Shown here in pieces: positions 29,555 to 37,783 of a stretch of 54,908 bases of DNA. The stretch is from Bacteroidales bacterium (lineage in GTDB: Bacteria > Bacteroidota > Bacteroidia > Bacteroidales > P3), in assembly GCA_017469625.1 (NCBI GenBank), contig JAFUGA010000011.1, forward strand, positions 1 through 54,908. Direction: 5' to 3'. A program made the translations under genes and the position numbers. Below the pieces are notes generated by a model that saw only the letters and a list, made by a program, of their open reading frames with translations, was not told where the DNA came from and ran no database searches. Numbering within the stretch: position 1 is the stretch's first letter; each line of letters starts with the position of its first letter.

Positions 29555-29588
29555 AGGTGTGGGAAACTATCCTGCACCTTTTTTTTGT
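29555..29588 (+). terminator. Likely intrinsic terminator of kbl
   Basis: AGGTG (29555-29559) and the following GG pair with CC and CACCT (29575-29579), an imperfect stem, followed by nine T residues. Confidence 0.6.
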
Positions 29589-29743
29589 ACATATATAATA
29601 ATGTATACGCAAAGGAAAATCCAAACAAGAAAAACCTCTGTTTTTACCTATTAAAATAAGAGAAAAATAAAAGAAAAATAAAAAGAGTTAAAATTTTACT
29701 AATAAAAAAGAAGAATAATTTATTATATAATAACAAAAAATAT

Positions 29744-29751
29744 TATTTTTG
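29744..29751 (+). promoter_or_regulatory. Promoter -7 element of the threonine dehydrogenase gene
   Basis: TATTTTTG followed by CAACACG, 36 bases before the ATG at 29788, matches TAnnTTTG. The kbl terminator upstream means this gene needs its own promoter. Confidence 0.5.
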
Positions 29752-29787
29752 CAACACGAAAACATTTCATAGATAAAATATACTAAG

Positions 29788-30744
29788 ATGAAAAAAATAT
29801 TAGTTTTAGGTTCAGGTGGCCAAATTGGTTCTGAACTTACGATGAGATTAAGAGAAGTATATGGTGGAGCAAACGTTGTTGCCACAGATTTAAATCCAGA
29901 AAGATTAACTCAGGAAATACAACAAACAGGACCAACAGGAAAAGTTGATGCTTGTGATGCAAAACAAATAGCAGAGATTGTAGAAAAATATGATATAGAT
30001 GCTATTTACAATTTAGTGGCTATACTTAGTGCTACAGCAGAAAAAAATCCTATGTTGGGTTGGAATGTAGGTATGGGAGCCTTAATAAATTGTTTGGAAA
30101 TATCAAGAGAAAAACATTGTGCATTATTTACACCTTCTTCTATAGGTGCTTTTGGTCCAAGTACTCCTTTAGATGGTACCCCACAGGATACAATACAAAG
30201 ACCAGGAACTATTTATGGTGTAACAAAAGTAACAGGAGAACTGTTAGGAGATTATTATTACAAACGTTTTGGAGTAGATGCCAGAAGTGTAAGATTTCCA
30301 GGTTTGATTTCTTATGTAACACCTCCGGGAGGTGGAACAACAGACTATGCAGTGGATATTTACTATGCTGCTGTTAAAGGTGAGGATTTTGTTTGCCCAT
30401 TAAAGAAAGGTACTCTTTTGGATATGATGTATATGCCAGATGCTTTGAATGCGGCTATCAACATAATGGAAGCAGACCCTACAAAACTTATTCACAGAAA
30501 CTCTTTCAACGTTACGGCTATGCACTTTGACCCTGAAGAAATCTACAACGAAGTAAAGAAATTCTATCCTAACTTTAAGATGACTTACGATGTAGATCCT
30601 ATCAAACAAAGTATAGCAGACTCTTGGCCAAATTGGATGGACGATTCTTGTGCAAGAAAAGAATGGGGATTTAAACCAGAATATGATTTGCCAAAGATGT
30701 CAAAAGATATGATAGAAAAACTAAAAATAAAATTCGGAAAATAA
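29788..30744 (+). CDS. L-threonine 3-dehydrogenase, SDR (epimerase-like) type
   Basis: An NAD-dependent extended short-chain dehydrogenase of 318 residues that oxidises L-threonine to 2-amino-3-ketobutyrate. The Rossmann motif is VLGSGGQIGSEL (residues 6-17). The catalytic Tyr143 and Lys147 lie in TIYGVTKVTGE, after TPSSIGAFG. The segment SVRFPGLISY and PGGGTTDYAVDIYY are typical of this bacterial/metazoan epimerase-like threonine dehydrogenase rather than the zinc alcohol-dehydrogenase type. Its place right after kbl strongly supports the substrate. Together they turn threonine into glycine and acetyl-CoA. Confidence 0.9.
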   Translation: MKKILVLGSGGQIGSELTMRLREVYGGANVVATDLNPERLTQEIQQTGPTGKVDACDAKQIAEIVEKYDIDAIYNLVAILSATAEKNPMLGWNVGMGALINCLEISREKHCALFTPSSIGAFGPSTPLDGTPQDTIQRPGTIYGVTKVTGELLGDYYYKRFGVDARSVRFPGLISYVTPPGGGTTDYAVDIYYAAVKGEDFVCPLKKGTLLDMMYMPDALNAAINIMEADPTKLIHRNSFNVTAMHFDPEEIYNEVKKFYPNFKMTYDVDPIKQSIADSWPNWMDDSCARKEWGFKPEYDLPKMSKDMIEKLKIKFGK

Positions 30745-30765
30745 TAACGTATTTCTATTATAAAT

Positions 30766-30804
30766 AAAAATAGGGCGGTTTAAAAAAATACCGTCCTATT
30801 TTTT
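30766..30804. terminator. Bidirectional terminator after the threonine dehydrogenase gene
   Basis: AATAGGGCGGT pairs with ACCGTCCTATT (one wobble pair), A residues before and T residues after, between convergent transcripts of the dehydrogenase and folK. Confidence 0.8.
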
Positions 30805-30930
30805 GCTTTCGGTTTTACTTATATTTGATAAAACTTTTACCAAACGAAAAACAATAAAATTCTTTCTTCATTTGGTAGAAAAGAAACGAAGAGTGTGTGA
30901 GGTTTTTATAGACTTTAGAATTATAAAACT

Positions 30931-31389
30931 TTAATTTTGAAGATATATATCCTTTATTTTCTGTTTTAAAACAGGGTGTTCATACTCTGGAATGATTTCT
31001 TTCAAAGGTATAAGCACAAAATCTCTAAATGCAATCAAAGGGTGGGGAACCACTAAGTTACTTTCGTTTATTACCTCTTTACCATAAAAAAGTATATCTA
31101 TATCTATGGTGCGAGATTGATAGCCTTTGATGTTCTTTCTTACTCTTCCCAAAGATTTTTCTATTGTATGAATTTCCTCTAAACACTCTATAGGCGAAAG
31201 ATTTGTAAGAAAACAAGCAACAGAGTTTAGAAACAAATCTTCACTATCAAATCCCCAAGGTTTAGTTTCTATTATGGAAGATTTTTTTACTAATTTGCCT
31301 ATGTTTTTTTCAACCATAGAGTAAGCCTCTGAAATAAACGAAACTCTATCTCCTAAATTTGAGCCAAAGCCTAAAACTATCTCTACCAT
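30931..31389 (-). CDS. folK: Dihydropteridine diphosphokinase
   Basis: FolK transfers pyrophosphate from ATP to 6-hydroxymethyl-dihydropterin in folate synthesis. The 152-residue chain shows LGFGSNLGDR near the start, the IETKPWGF segment, and the signature RTIDIDILFYG at about residues 92-102, then VPHPLIAFRDFVLIPL. It begins 3 bases after the stop of the small metal-binding protein gene, so both are cotranscribed leftward. Confidence 0.95.
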   Translation of the reverse strand: MVEIVLGFGSNLGDRVSFISEAYSMVEKNIGKLVKKSSIIETKPWGFDSEDLFLNSVACFLTNLSPIECLEEIHTIEKSLGRVRKNIKGYQSRTIDIDILFYGKEVINESNLVVPHPLIAFRDFVLIPLKEIIPEYEHPVLKQKIKDIYLQN

Positions 31390-31392
31390 AAA

Positions 31393-31641
31393 CTACTGTT
31401 TTAAACCTTTGAAAACAAAACCTGCACTTTCCACAGCACGTTTTATTTTATCTACATCTATACTACCTTCTATAGTAAGAGTTTTATTTTCAACGTTTGC
31501 TTGCACAAAACTTATATTGTCAAGCATACTAACTGCCTTTTCTATAGTCATCTTACAATGATTGCAACTCATACCCTCAACATAAAAAGTATACTTTCCA
31601 TCTAAAAGTTGCTTCTTTTTGAAAATATCTAAAAATCCCAT
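31393..31641 (-). CDS. Small heavy-metal-associated (HMA) domain protein
   Basis: An 82-residue cytoplasmic protein made of one ferredoxin-like HMA domain. The metal-binding loop EGMSCNHC is at about residues 21-28, followed by KMTIEKAVSML. Such proteins carry copper(I) or similar ions as chaperones, usually to a P-type ATPase; no ATPase is in this window. The first 15 residues (MGFLDIFKKKQLLDG) are an unusual leader that might associate with membranes. It is first in a short operon with folK, which is functionally unrelated. Confidence 0.85.
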   Translation of the reverse strand: MGFLDIFKKKQLLDGKYTFYVEGMSCNHCKMTIEKAVSMLDNISFVQANVENKTLTIEGSIDVDKIKRAVESAGFVFKGLKQ

Positions 31642-31677
31642 AACTTATTGTTTTGATAGTTAATGTTTTAAATCCCG

Positions 31678-31806
31678 TGAAATAAAACTTTGTTTTAGAA
31701 TTCTCTTTCTTTGTTTCGTAATAGCGAAACTTTGTTTTAATTTTCTAAAACAAAGTTTTATTTCAGCAGAATAAAGTTTCGCAAAAATAAAACAAAGTTT
31801 TAGAAT
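31678..31806. repeat. Intergenic modular AAAG/AATT array 4 with perfect 20-bp inverted repeat
   Basis: Six or so array units lie between the divergent HMA and murB genes. The outermost copies form a perfect 20-bp inverted repeat, 31678-31697 against 31746-31765, with 48 bases between. A further nested CTTTGTTTTA/TAAAACAAAG pair is inside. Of this 322-base gap, the rest holds the murB promoter. Confidence 0.85.
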
Positions 31807-31899
31807 AATGTGTAAAAAACACAAGAATATTATTCTTCTATCTCTATATTTAAACCTTTGTCTTTTACAATTATTTTCAAAAATATACGTTCTTTACTG

Positions 31900-31929
31900 T
31901 TGAGGTTTTAAACATTTACATTATTTTTG
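31900..31929 (+). promoter_or_regulatory. Promoter of murB
   Basis: TTG (31900-31902), 19 bases of spacer and TATTTTTG (31922-31929) match the Bacteroidota consensus, 33 bases before the murB ATG. Confidence 0.65.
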
Positions 31930-31962
31930 CAAATAGAAGTAAGAAATAAATTTTGTTAAAAG

Positions 31963-32967
31963 ATGGAGTACAACATTAGTTTGAAGGAAATGAATTCTTT
32001 TCATCTTGATTGTAAGGCTGAAAAGTTTATGAGAGTGAAAGAAGAAAGGGATTTAGAAAGGTTAAGTGAGTATTACGGAAAAGAGAAAATATATATATTG
32101 GGTTCGGGTTCTAATACGCTATTTGTAAAGCAACACTATGATGGCATAGTAGCAAGGATTGAGAATAAAGGTCTAAGGATAATATCGGAGAATGGAGATA
32201 ATATAACAGTGGAAGTTTCTTCTGGCCAGGTATGGAATGATTTTGTAGAATGGGCTTGCGAAAATAATTATAGCGGAGTGGAAAACCTTGCAGCAGTACC
32301 TTCAAGTGTGGGTGCAGTTCCTGTTCAGAATATTGGGGCATACGGTTCTGAAGCGAAAGATGTTATAGATAAGGTATTGGTGTATGATTTAGAGAAAAAG
32401 GAATTCAAATATTGGACAAATGAAGATTGCGATTTTGGTTATAGATATTCAAAATTTAAGTACCAAAAAGGTAATCTCGTAATATGGAAAGTTGTTTTTA
32501 AACTTCAAAAACATTTTGTACTAAACAATTCTTATAAAGCACTGAAAGATAAATTGGAAAGTAGTAATCAAACCATTATTACACCAAAATTAGTTGCACA
32601 GACTGTAACCGAAATTCGTAATTCAAAACTGCCAAACCCAGAAATATTGGGCAATGTTGGTTCTTTCTTTAAAAATCCTATAATAACAAAAGAGCAGTTT
32701 CTGAGATTGCAAACCTTATATCCAAATATTGTGGCTTTTGATGATGAAAAAGGAAAGAAAATATCTGCAGGTTGGTTGATAGAACAGTGTGGTTACAAAG
32801 GAAAACGAATAGGAAATGTTGGGGTTTATGAAAAACAAGCCTTGATAGTAGTGAATTATTCCAATGCAAGCGGAAAAGAGTTGTTGGATTTTTCAAACTC
32901 TATCATAGAAACGGTAAAAGATAAATTTGATATAATACTTGAACCAGAGGTTCATATAGTTAAATAA
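31963..32967 (+). CDS. murB: UDP-N-acetylenolpyruvoylglucosamine reductase
   Basis: MurB is the FAD enzyme that reduces UDP-GlcNAc-enolpyruvate to UDP-MurNAc with NADPH, the second committed step of peptidoglycan synthesis. The FAD-binding parts ILGSGSNTLFV (about residues 45-55) and PSSVGAVPVQNIGAYG (about 110-125) are clear. The catalytic serine lies in GNVGSFFKNPI, and the glutamate near the end lies in EPEVHIV. The length of 334 and the tail indicate the type I (E. coli-like) form. The next gene starts 12 bases downstream. Confidence 0.95.
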   Translation: MEYNISLKEMNSFHLDCKAEKFMRVKEERDLERLSEYYGKEKIYILGSGSNTLFVKQHYDGIVARIENKGLRIISENGDNITVEVSSGQVWNDFVEWACENNYSGVENLAAVPSSVGAVPVQNIGAYGSEAKDVIDKVLVYDLEKKEFKYWTNEDCDFGYRYSKFKYQKGNLVIWKVVFKLQKHFVLNNSYKALKDKLESSNQTIITPKLVAQTVTEIRNSKLPNPEILGNVGSFFKNPIITKEQFLRLQTLYPNIVAFDDEKGKKISAGWLIEQCGYKGKRIGNVGVYEKQALIVVNYSNASGKELLDFSNSIIETVKDKFDIILEPEVHIVK

Positions 32968-32979
32968 GATTTTATAAAG

Positions 32980-33591
32980 ATGAATAAATTTGAAATATTT
33001 TGGCAAGAATTTGAAACCATAAAAGACAATCTTATGGATATAGATTCTTTGGACGATAAACAAGCAGACGAACTTTTGTTAAAGTTAGACGGAATGTTGA
33101 AAAAAGTTTCTGCAGGTGTGGATTTTATTTTGGGAGATTTAACTCCAGAAGGAAGAAGTTTAACTCTAACAGCCAATGGAGATATAGAGTTTTTTGACGA
33201 TGTAGAAGCCTTAATGGAAAACGCTCCTGCAATAAACCTTTGGAGGTTTGAGGGATTCTTACCTCCGAAAGGAAAAAAATGTAGCATAAATTATGAAGGC
33301 TATTATCTGAAAAGTGAAAATATGTACTGCATTCCAATGGAAAGCGATGAGATAAAAGATAAGATAGGTTTGATTGTGGGAGTAAAGGACAAAAAAGAAG
33401 ACGATGATTTTCTTTCTGCTTGTTACCTATTGATAGAAAAGATGATAGGAGAATATTATGCTGCTACACTTATAGATTATTTTGAAATACAACAATTGCC
33501 AAACAACTTGAAAGAAACAGATTTTATACCTTTAGATACTTTTCCTGATTTTGTTTCTTGGAAAGTAGAACAAATTAAAAACAAAAGATAA
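32980..33591 (+). CDS. Conserved-looking protein of unknown function
   Basis: A 203-residue cytoplasmic protein without signal peptide or membrane segment. I do not recognise the family. It is acidic, begins with a helical segment (NKFEIFWQEFETIKDNL), and has a beta-rich middle with DLTPEGRSLTLTANGDIEFF and a WRFEGFLPPKGKK motif. It follows murB by 12 bases and is probably cotranscribed; the following gldFG gene has its own promoter element. Codon use and composition resemble its neighbours, so it is a real gene. Confidence 0.7.
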   Translation: MNKFEIFWQEFETIKDNLMDIDSLDDKQADELLLKLDGMLKKVSAGVDFILGDLTPEGRSLTLTANGDIEFFDDVEALMENAPAINLWRFEGFLPPKGKKCSINYEGYYLKSENMYCIPMESDEIKDKIGLIVGVKDKKEDDDFLSACYLLIEKMIGEYYAATLIDYFEIQQLPNNLKETDFIPLDTFPDFVSWKVEQIKNKR

Positions 33592-33603
33592 CAAAAAATA
33601 TCT

Positions 33604-33611
33604 TATCTTTG
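33604..33611 (+). promoter_or_regulatory. Promoter -7 element of gldFG
   Basis: TATCTTTG followed by CAACTC, 26 bases before the ATG at 33638, fits TAnnTTTG exactly; no clear TTTG lies 19-21 bases upstream. Confidence 0.5.
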
Positions 33612-33637
33612 CAACTCAAAAATAAAAAATAAGAATT

Positions 33638-36118
33638 ATGTGGACACTGTTCAAGAAAGAGATAGGAAGTTTTTTAACTTCACTTATTGGATATATAACT
33701 ATAGTTGTTTTTTTGCTTGTAAATGGATTATTCCTTTGGGTTATAAGTTCAGAGTCTTGGAGTTTCAACATCTTTGACTCTACTATAAGTTCATTAGATG
33801 GTTTATTCGCATTATCACCTTGGCTATTCTTGTTTCTAATTTCGGCTGTAACAATGAAGATGTTTGCCGAGGAAAAGAAGAATGGAACTATAGAAATCCT
33901 ACTTACTAAACCCATAAGCGATATTTCTATTATTTTGGCAAAATTCTTTGCTGGTCTAACCATAGTTGTGCTTTCAGTTTTGCCCACTATGGTTTATATA
34001 ATATGTGTCTATCAATTGGGTTCGCCTATTGGGAATATGGATATGGGAAGTACTTTAGGCTCTTACATAGGTTTAGTTTTCTTGGGTGGTGTTTTTGTTT
34101 CCATAGGTTTGTTTGCCTCTTCACTTTCCAGCAATCAAATAGTAGCATTCATTGTTTCCATACTGCTTTGTTTTGTTTTCTATATAGGATTTACGTTTAT
34201 ATCTTGGATACCTTTCTTGTCAAAATTTGACCTTGGCATAAGAAGTTTGGGTATAGAATATCACTACAATTCTATGAGTAGAGGAGTAATCTCTCTTAGA
34301 GATGTAATATATTTCCTTAGTGCTACAACGTTTTTTATTTTCTTAACAAGGGTTACCTTACCTGTTGCTTCAAAAATTTCTGTTAAAATATCATACGTTA
34401 TTCAACTTTTAGTATGTTTTGCTTGTATAATAGTGTTAAATGTTTTGGTTTATTTCTTTTTAAGAGGAGAAATAGACCTTACAAAAGAGAAAAGATACTC
34501 TTTGACACAAAGCACTAAACATTTACTAAAAGGAGGTAAAGGTTCTGATAGATATGTTAAAGATGTTGTAACCATAAGATGTTATTTGGGAAAAGATATT
34601 CCTGTACAATATAAAGAGTTAAGAAACTCTTTGAAAGAAAAACTTGATGAATTCAGAACTTATAACAGAAACATACAATACGATTTCATAGACCCAAATA
34701 ATTATTCTGGTAAAGAACAAGCCGAGTTTTATGAAAAACTATTCAGACAAGGCTTGCAACCATTGCTTATTCGTTCAAATAATGAATCAAAATCTGTTCA
34801 GCAATATATATTTCCTTATATAGAAGTATCTTATGGAGGAAGAACAAAGATAAAATCTATAATCAATACCAACCTTGGTTATTCTGAAGACGGAATAATT
34901 CAAAGTAGCATACAGAATTTGGAATATACGTTGTATTCTGCTATACATTCTATAATACAAAACAAAAAACCATCAATAGCCTTTTTGTATGGACAAGAAG
35001 AACCTGAGGCTACAAGATTGTTAGACATCATTCAAACATTAGATGAACGTTATATGATAGATTCTCTGTCTATTAACGGAAAAATAGATGCTCTTGTTGG
35101 TAGAAAATATGACGATAATAACAATATAAAATTCAATAAAAAATACGAGTGTCTTATTATTGCAAAACCACAAAAACCTTTTACACAAAAAGACCTTTAC
35201 ATAATAGACCAATATATTATGCATGGTGGCAAAGTATTGTGGTTGATAGACCCATTAACAGCGAATATGGACTCCTTGCAATCTCAGGCTACAACCATGG
35301 CTATCAGCAATATGACAGGAGCAGAAAATATCTTGTTTAGTTATGGAGTGAAACTAAACAATAATCTTGTTATGGATTTGCAATGCGTAAAAGTTCCTAT
35401 AGTTACAGGAACTTATGGCAACGGACAGCCTCAGATGACTTTCTATCCTTGGAATTTCTTCCCACAACTAAGTCCTAACACAAGCAGTGTAATAGTTCAG
35501 AGAATAAATCCTGTAAAATTGGAATTCGTTTCTACTATAGATTCTGTAGGAGGAAACAGCGAAATAACATATACTCATTTGCTGAGAACTTCTCCTAATA
35601 CTCGTCTTTTGAATGCACCGGTAAACGTTTCTCTTCAAATGCTTAAACAAAAGCAAGAACCAAAACTCTTCAACCAAGGCTCACATACGGTTGCTATGCT
35701 TATGGAAGGAAAGTTTTCTTCAGCCTTTAGAAACCGTTTGCCTGAAGAAATGATAAACAATAACATTATTGCAAATCAAAACATATCAGATTCTACTGCT
35801 ATGATAGTTATAGCAGACGGAGATATAATAAAGAATGATTTTAGACAAAACAAAGTAGTACCTTTGGGATACGATATATACAACAATCAAATGTTTGGTA
35901 ATAAAGAATTTCTTGTAAATTGTGTGGATTACCTATGCGGAAATAAAGATATTATACCTTTAAGAAACAGAGATGTTGTTATACGTAGATTGGATATGGC
36001 AAAGGTTGAAAGAGAGAAAACAGGTTGGCAATTGTTTAATATGTTAGTACCATTGGGTATTATAGCAGTTGCAGGAACAGTGATTACGATAATAAGAAAA
36101 CGAAGATATACTGCATAA
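33638..36118 (+). CDS. Fused GldF-GldG ABC transporter protein
   Basis: An 826-residue inner-membrane protein joining two gliding-motility ABC components. Residues 1-245 are the GldF-type ABC-2 permease with about six membrane helices (KEIGSFLTSLIGYITIVVF at the start, then MKMFAEEKKNGTIEILLTKP). A further helix (about 250-273, IQLLVCFACIIVLNVLVYFF) leads into the GldG periplasmic part (about 274-790, with RYSLTQSTKHLLKG and YDFIDPNNYSGKEQ). A C-terminal anchor helix lies at about 797-816. In Flavobacterium the two are separate genes and work with the ATPase GldA, which is not in this window. A DUF4340 gene overlaps its stop codon by one base. Confidence 0.9.
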   Translation: MWTLFKKEIGSFLTSLIGYITIVVFLLVNGLFLWVISSESWSFNIFDSTISSLDGLFALSPWLFLFLISAVTMKMFAEEKKNGTIEILLTKPISDISIILAKFFAGLTIVVLSVLPTMVYIICVYQLGSPIGNMDMGSTLGSYIGLVFLGGVFVSIGLFASSLSSNQIVAFIVSILLCFVFYIGFTFISWIPFLSKFDLGIRSLGIEYHYNSMSRGVISLRDVIYFLSATTFFIFLTRVTLPVASKISVKISYVIQLLVCFACIIVLNVLVYFFLRGEIDLTKEKRYSLTQSTKHLLKGGKGSDRYVKDVVTIRCYLGKDIPVQYKELRNSLKEKLDEFRTYNRNIQYDFIDPNNYSGKEQAEFYEKLFRQGLQPLLIRSNNESKSVQQYIFPYIEVSYGGRTKIKSIINTNLGYSEDGIIQSSIQNLEYTLYSAIHSIIQNKKPSIAFLYGQEEPEATRLLDIIQTLDERYMIDSLSINGKIDALVGRKYDDNNNIKFNKKYECLIIAKPQKPFTQKDLYIIDQYIMHGGKVLWLIDPLTANMDSLQSQATTMAISNMTGAENILFSYGVKLNNNLVMDLQCVKVPIVTGTYGNGQPQMTFYPWNFFPQLSPNTSSVIVQRINPVKLEFVSTIDSVGGNSEITYTHLLRTSPNTRLLNAPVNVSLQMLKQKQEPKLFNQGSHTVAMLMEGKFSSAFRNRLPEEMINNNIIANQNISDSTAMIVIADGDIIKNDFRQNKVVPLGYDIYNNQMFGNKEFLVNCVDYLCGNKDIIPLRNRDVVIRRLDMAKVEREKTGWQLFNMLVPLGIIAVAGTVITIIRKRRYTA

Positions 36119-37224
36119 TGAAAAAATTAAAAGAAATATTTAACAAAATTAAACCTAAAAACAGGAAACAAAAAAATGTTTTCTACCTTATTTGTATTGT
36201 AGTTCTAATAGGTATTTCCCTATTGATATATCATATAAATAGCAGACCTACAACTATAAAGCAAACTTATCATATTTCAAATACAAATTCTATAACTAAG
36301 TTAGTCATCAAGGATAGAACAGAACACTCTGTTACTTTGACGAAAGAAAATGATTCTCTTTGGATAGCAAATGGCAAATACGAGATAAACGATATAATGA
36401 TAAAAAGTCTTTTGGAGACTTTTAGAGATATTAGAATAAGAGAACCATTACCTAAGGCTGCAAGAAATAATGTTGTAAAATCTCTTGCAACATCTGGTAA
36501 AATAGTTGAGGTATATACAGTAGATTATTTGGTGGATTTTTGGATATTTCATTTGTTAAAAAAGGAACATCTTAACCGAACATTTTACGTAGGTCACGAA
36601 ACACAAGACGAAATGGGTACATATATGTTGAAAAAAGGAGATAAAGACCCATACGTTGTTTATATACCAAACTTTAGAGGAAACCTTACTACCCGTTTTA
36701 TAGCAGATGTGGATTTATGGAAAAGTCATAATGTTTTTAAATATAAACAATCTGAAATCAAAACAGTTAAAGTGGATATTCCTTTGCAACAATCTGAATC
36801 TTTTACATTAAAAAATAACGGAAAAGGCTTTGATTTCATAAACTCAAACGGTGAAAAGGTTAAAAATTTTGATACTACACGAGTAGTTGCCTTGCTTTCT
36901 TCGTTTGTGAATATGAATTACGAAAGCATAAAAAGGAATATAGACAAACAGGAAGTAGATACAATCTTTAAACGCAAACCTTTGTACGTCATAACCGTTA
37001 CAAATCAAAAAGATAAACAAGACAAATTGAGTATATACTTTAAACCGGGTTACAGAGAGGTAGAACTAAAAGATGAAAACGATAAGTTCTTTGCTGCTAT
37101 GATGGATATAAACCGTTGTTATGCCATAAGTAGCAAACTATCTGATACACTTATAATGCAGTACTTTGTTTTGGATAATGTTATTCAACCTGCATCATAT
37201 TTCATAAAAGAACAAGAAAAATAA
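36118..37224 (+). CDS. DUF4340-like membrane-anchored protein
   Basis: A 368-residue protein with a basic N terminus, one membrane helix (about residues 22-40, VFYLICIVVLIGISLLIYHI) and a large outside domain of repeated beta units of the DUF4340 type (LVIKDRTEHSVTLTKENDS, then DFWIFHLLKKE). The gene overlaps the gldFG stop by one base (TAATG), so translation is coupled. Families of this type commonly follow GldG-like genes and probably belong to the same envelope complex; the biochemical role is unknown. A terminator follows. Confidence 0.8.
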   Translation: MKKLKEIFNKIKPKNRKQKNVFYLICIVVLIGISLLIYHINSRPTTIKQTYHISNTNSITKLVIKDRTEHSVTLTKENDSLWIANGKYEINDIMIKSLLETFRDIRIREPLPKAARNNVVKSLATSGKIVEVYTVDYLVDFWIFHLLKKEHLNRTFYVGHETQDEMGTYMLKKGDKDPYVVYIPNFRGNLTTRFIADVDLWKSHNVFKYKQSEIKTVKVDIPLQQSESFTLKNNGKGFDFINSNGEKVKNFDTTRVVALLSSFVNMNYESIKRNIDKQEVDTIFKRKPLYVITVTNQKDKQDKLSIYFKPGYREVELKDENDKFFAAMMDINRCYAISSKLSDTLIMQYFVLDNVIQPASYFIKEQEK

Positions 37225-37264
37225 CTCTAATTTTAAAGGATTTTTTAAATTTGTTTAATTTGAT

Positions 37265-37305
37265 AGGACTTGATTTTCGTTTTGTAGAATCAAGTTCTAT
37301 TTTTC
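37265..37305 (+). terminator. Intrinsic terminator of the gldFG operon
   Basis: A 13-bp stem with two wobble pairs (37265-37277 with 37286-37298, right arm AGAATCAAGTTCT) followed by ATTTTTCT, 41 bases past the stop. Its arm is the same word as in the M16 terminator at 21637. Confidence 0.75.
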
Positions 37306-37505
37306 TATCTCTTCGTTTTAATTTTCTAAAACAAAGAAAGAGAATTCTAAAACAAAGTTCTACACTCACGAAACAAAGAGATAGAAAATTAGAACTTTGT
37401 TTCGTAAAATTAAAACAAAGAAAGAGAATTCTAAAACTTTGTTTTAGACAAATTAGAATAAAGTTCTACAAAATTAAAACAAAGTTTTATTGAAATAGAA
37501 TTTTG
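37298..37505. repeat. Intergenic modular AAAG/AATT repeat array 5
   Basis: The longest array: about nine units with CTATCTCTTCGTTTTAATTTT, AACAAAGAAAGAGAATTCT (twice) and CACGAAACAAAGAGATAG. An 80-codon open frame at 37251-37493 is array read-through. The remaining 280 bases to the next gene are very AT-rich; they include AAATATTTGGTGGG (37591-37604), also found before the strong promoter at 54787, but no gene. Confidence 0.8.
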
Positions 37506-37783
37506 TTATAAATTTGTAGAAAATGCAACGTTTTCTTAAAAAATACGTCTTATTTTTGTAAAGTTTTGAGAAAAAATGATGATTTATGAAAAATATTTGG
37601 TGGGAAAATATGAAATTTTTTTTAAGATATTGTTTTGTGTAAATAATTATAAATCATATATTTGTAAAATAAAATGAAAAAATATTGAAAATTTTACATT
37701 TTGGAGTTTACTTTTTGAAGATTTTTGCTGTTATAAGGGTGTGAAAAAATTGTTTTTTAATTGTAAAAAATAAAATTGTGTTT

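Noticed and set aside
37251-37493. 80-codon open frame after the gldFG operon
   Set aside because: It is wholly array sequence; its translated words recur in the open frames at 21362 and 50019, and it has no start context.
37298-37505. Possible CRISPR array
   Set aside because: Units are degenerate, change orientation and have no unique spacers; no cas genes are near.
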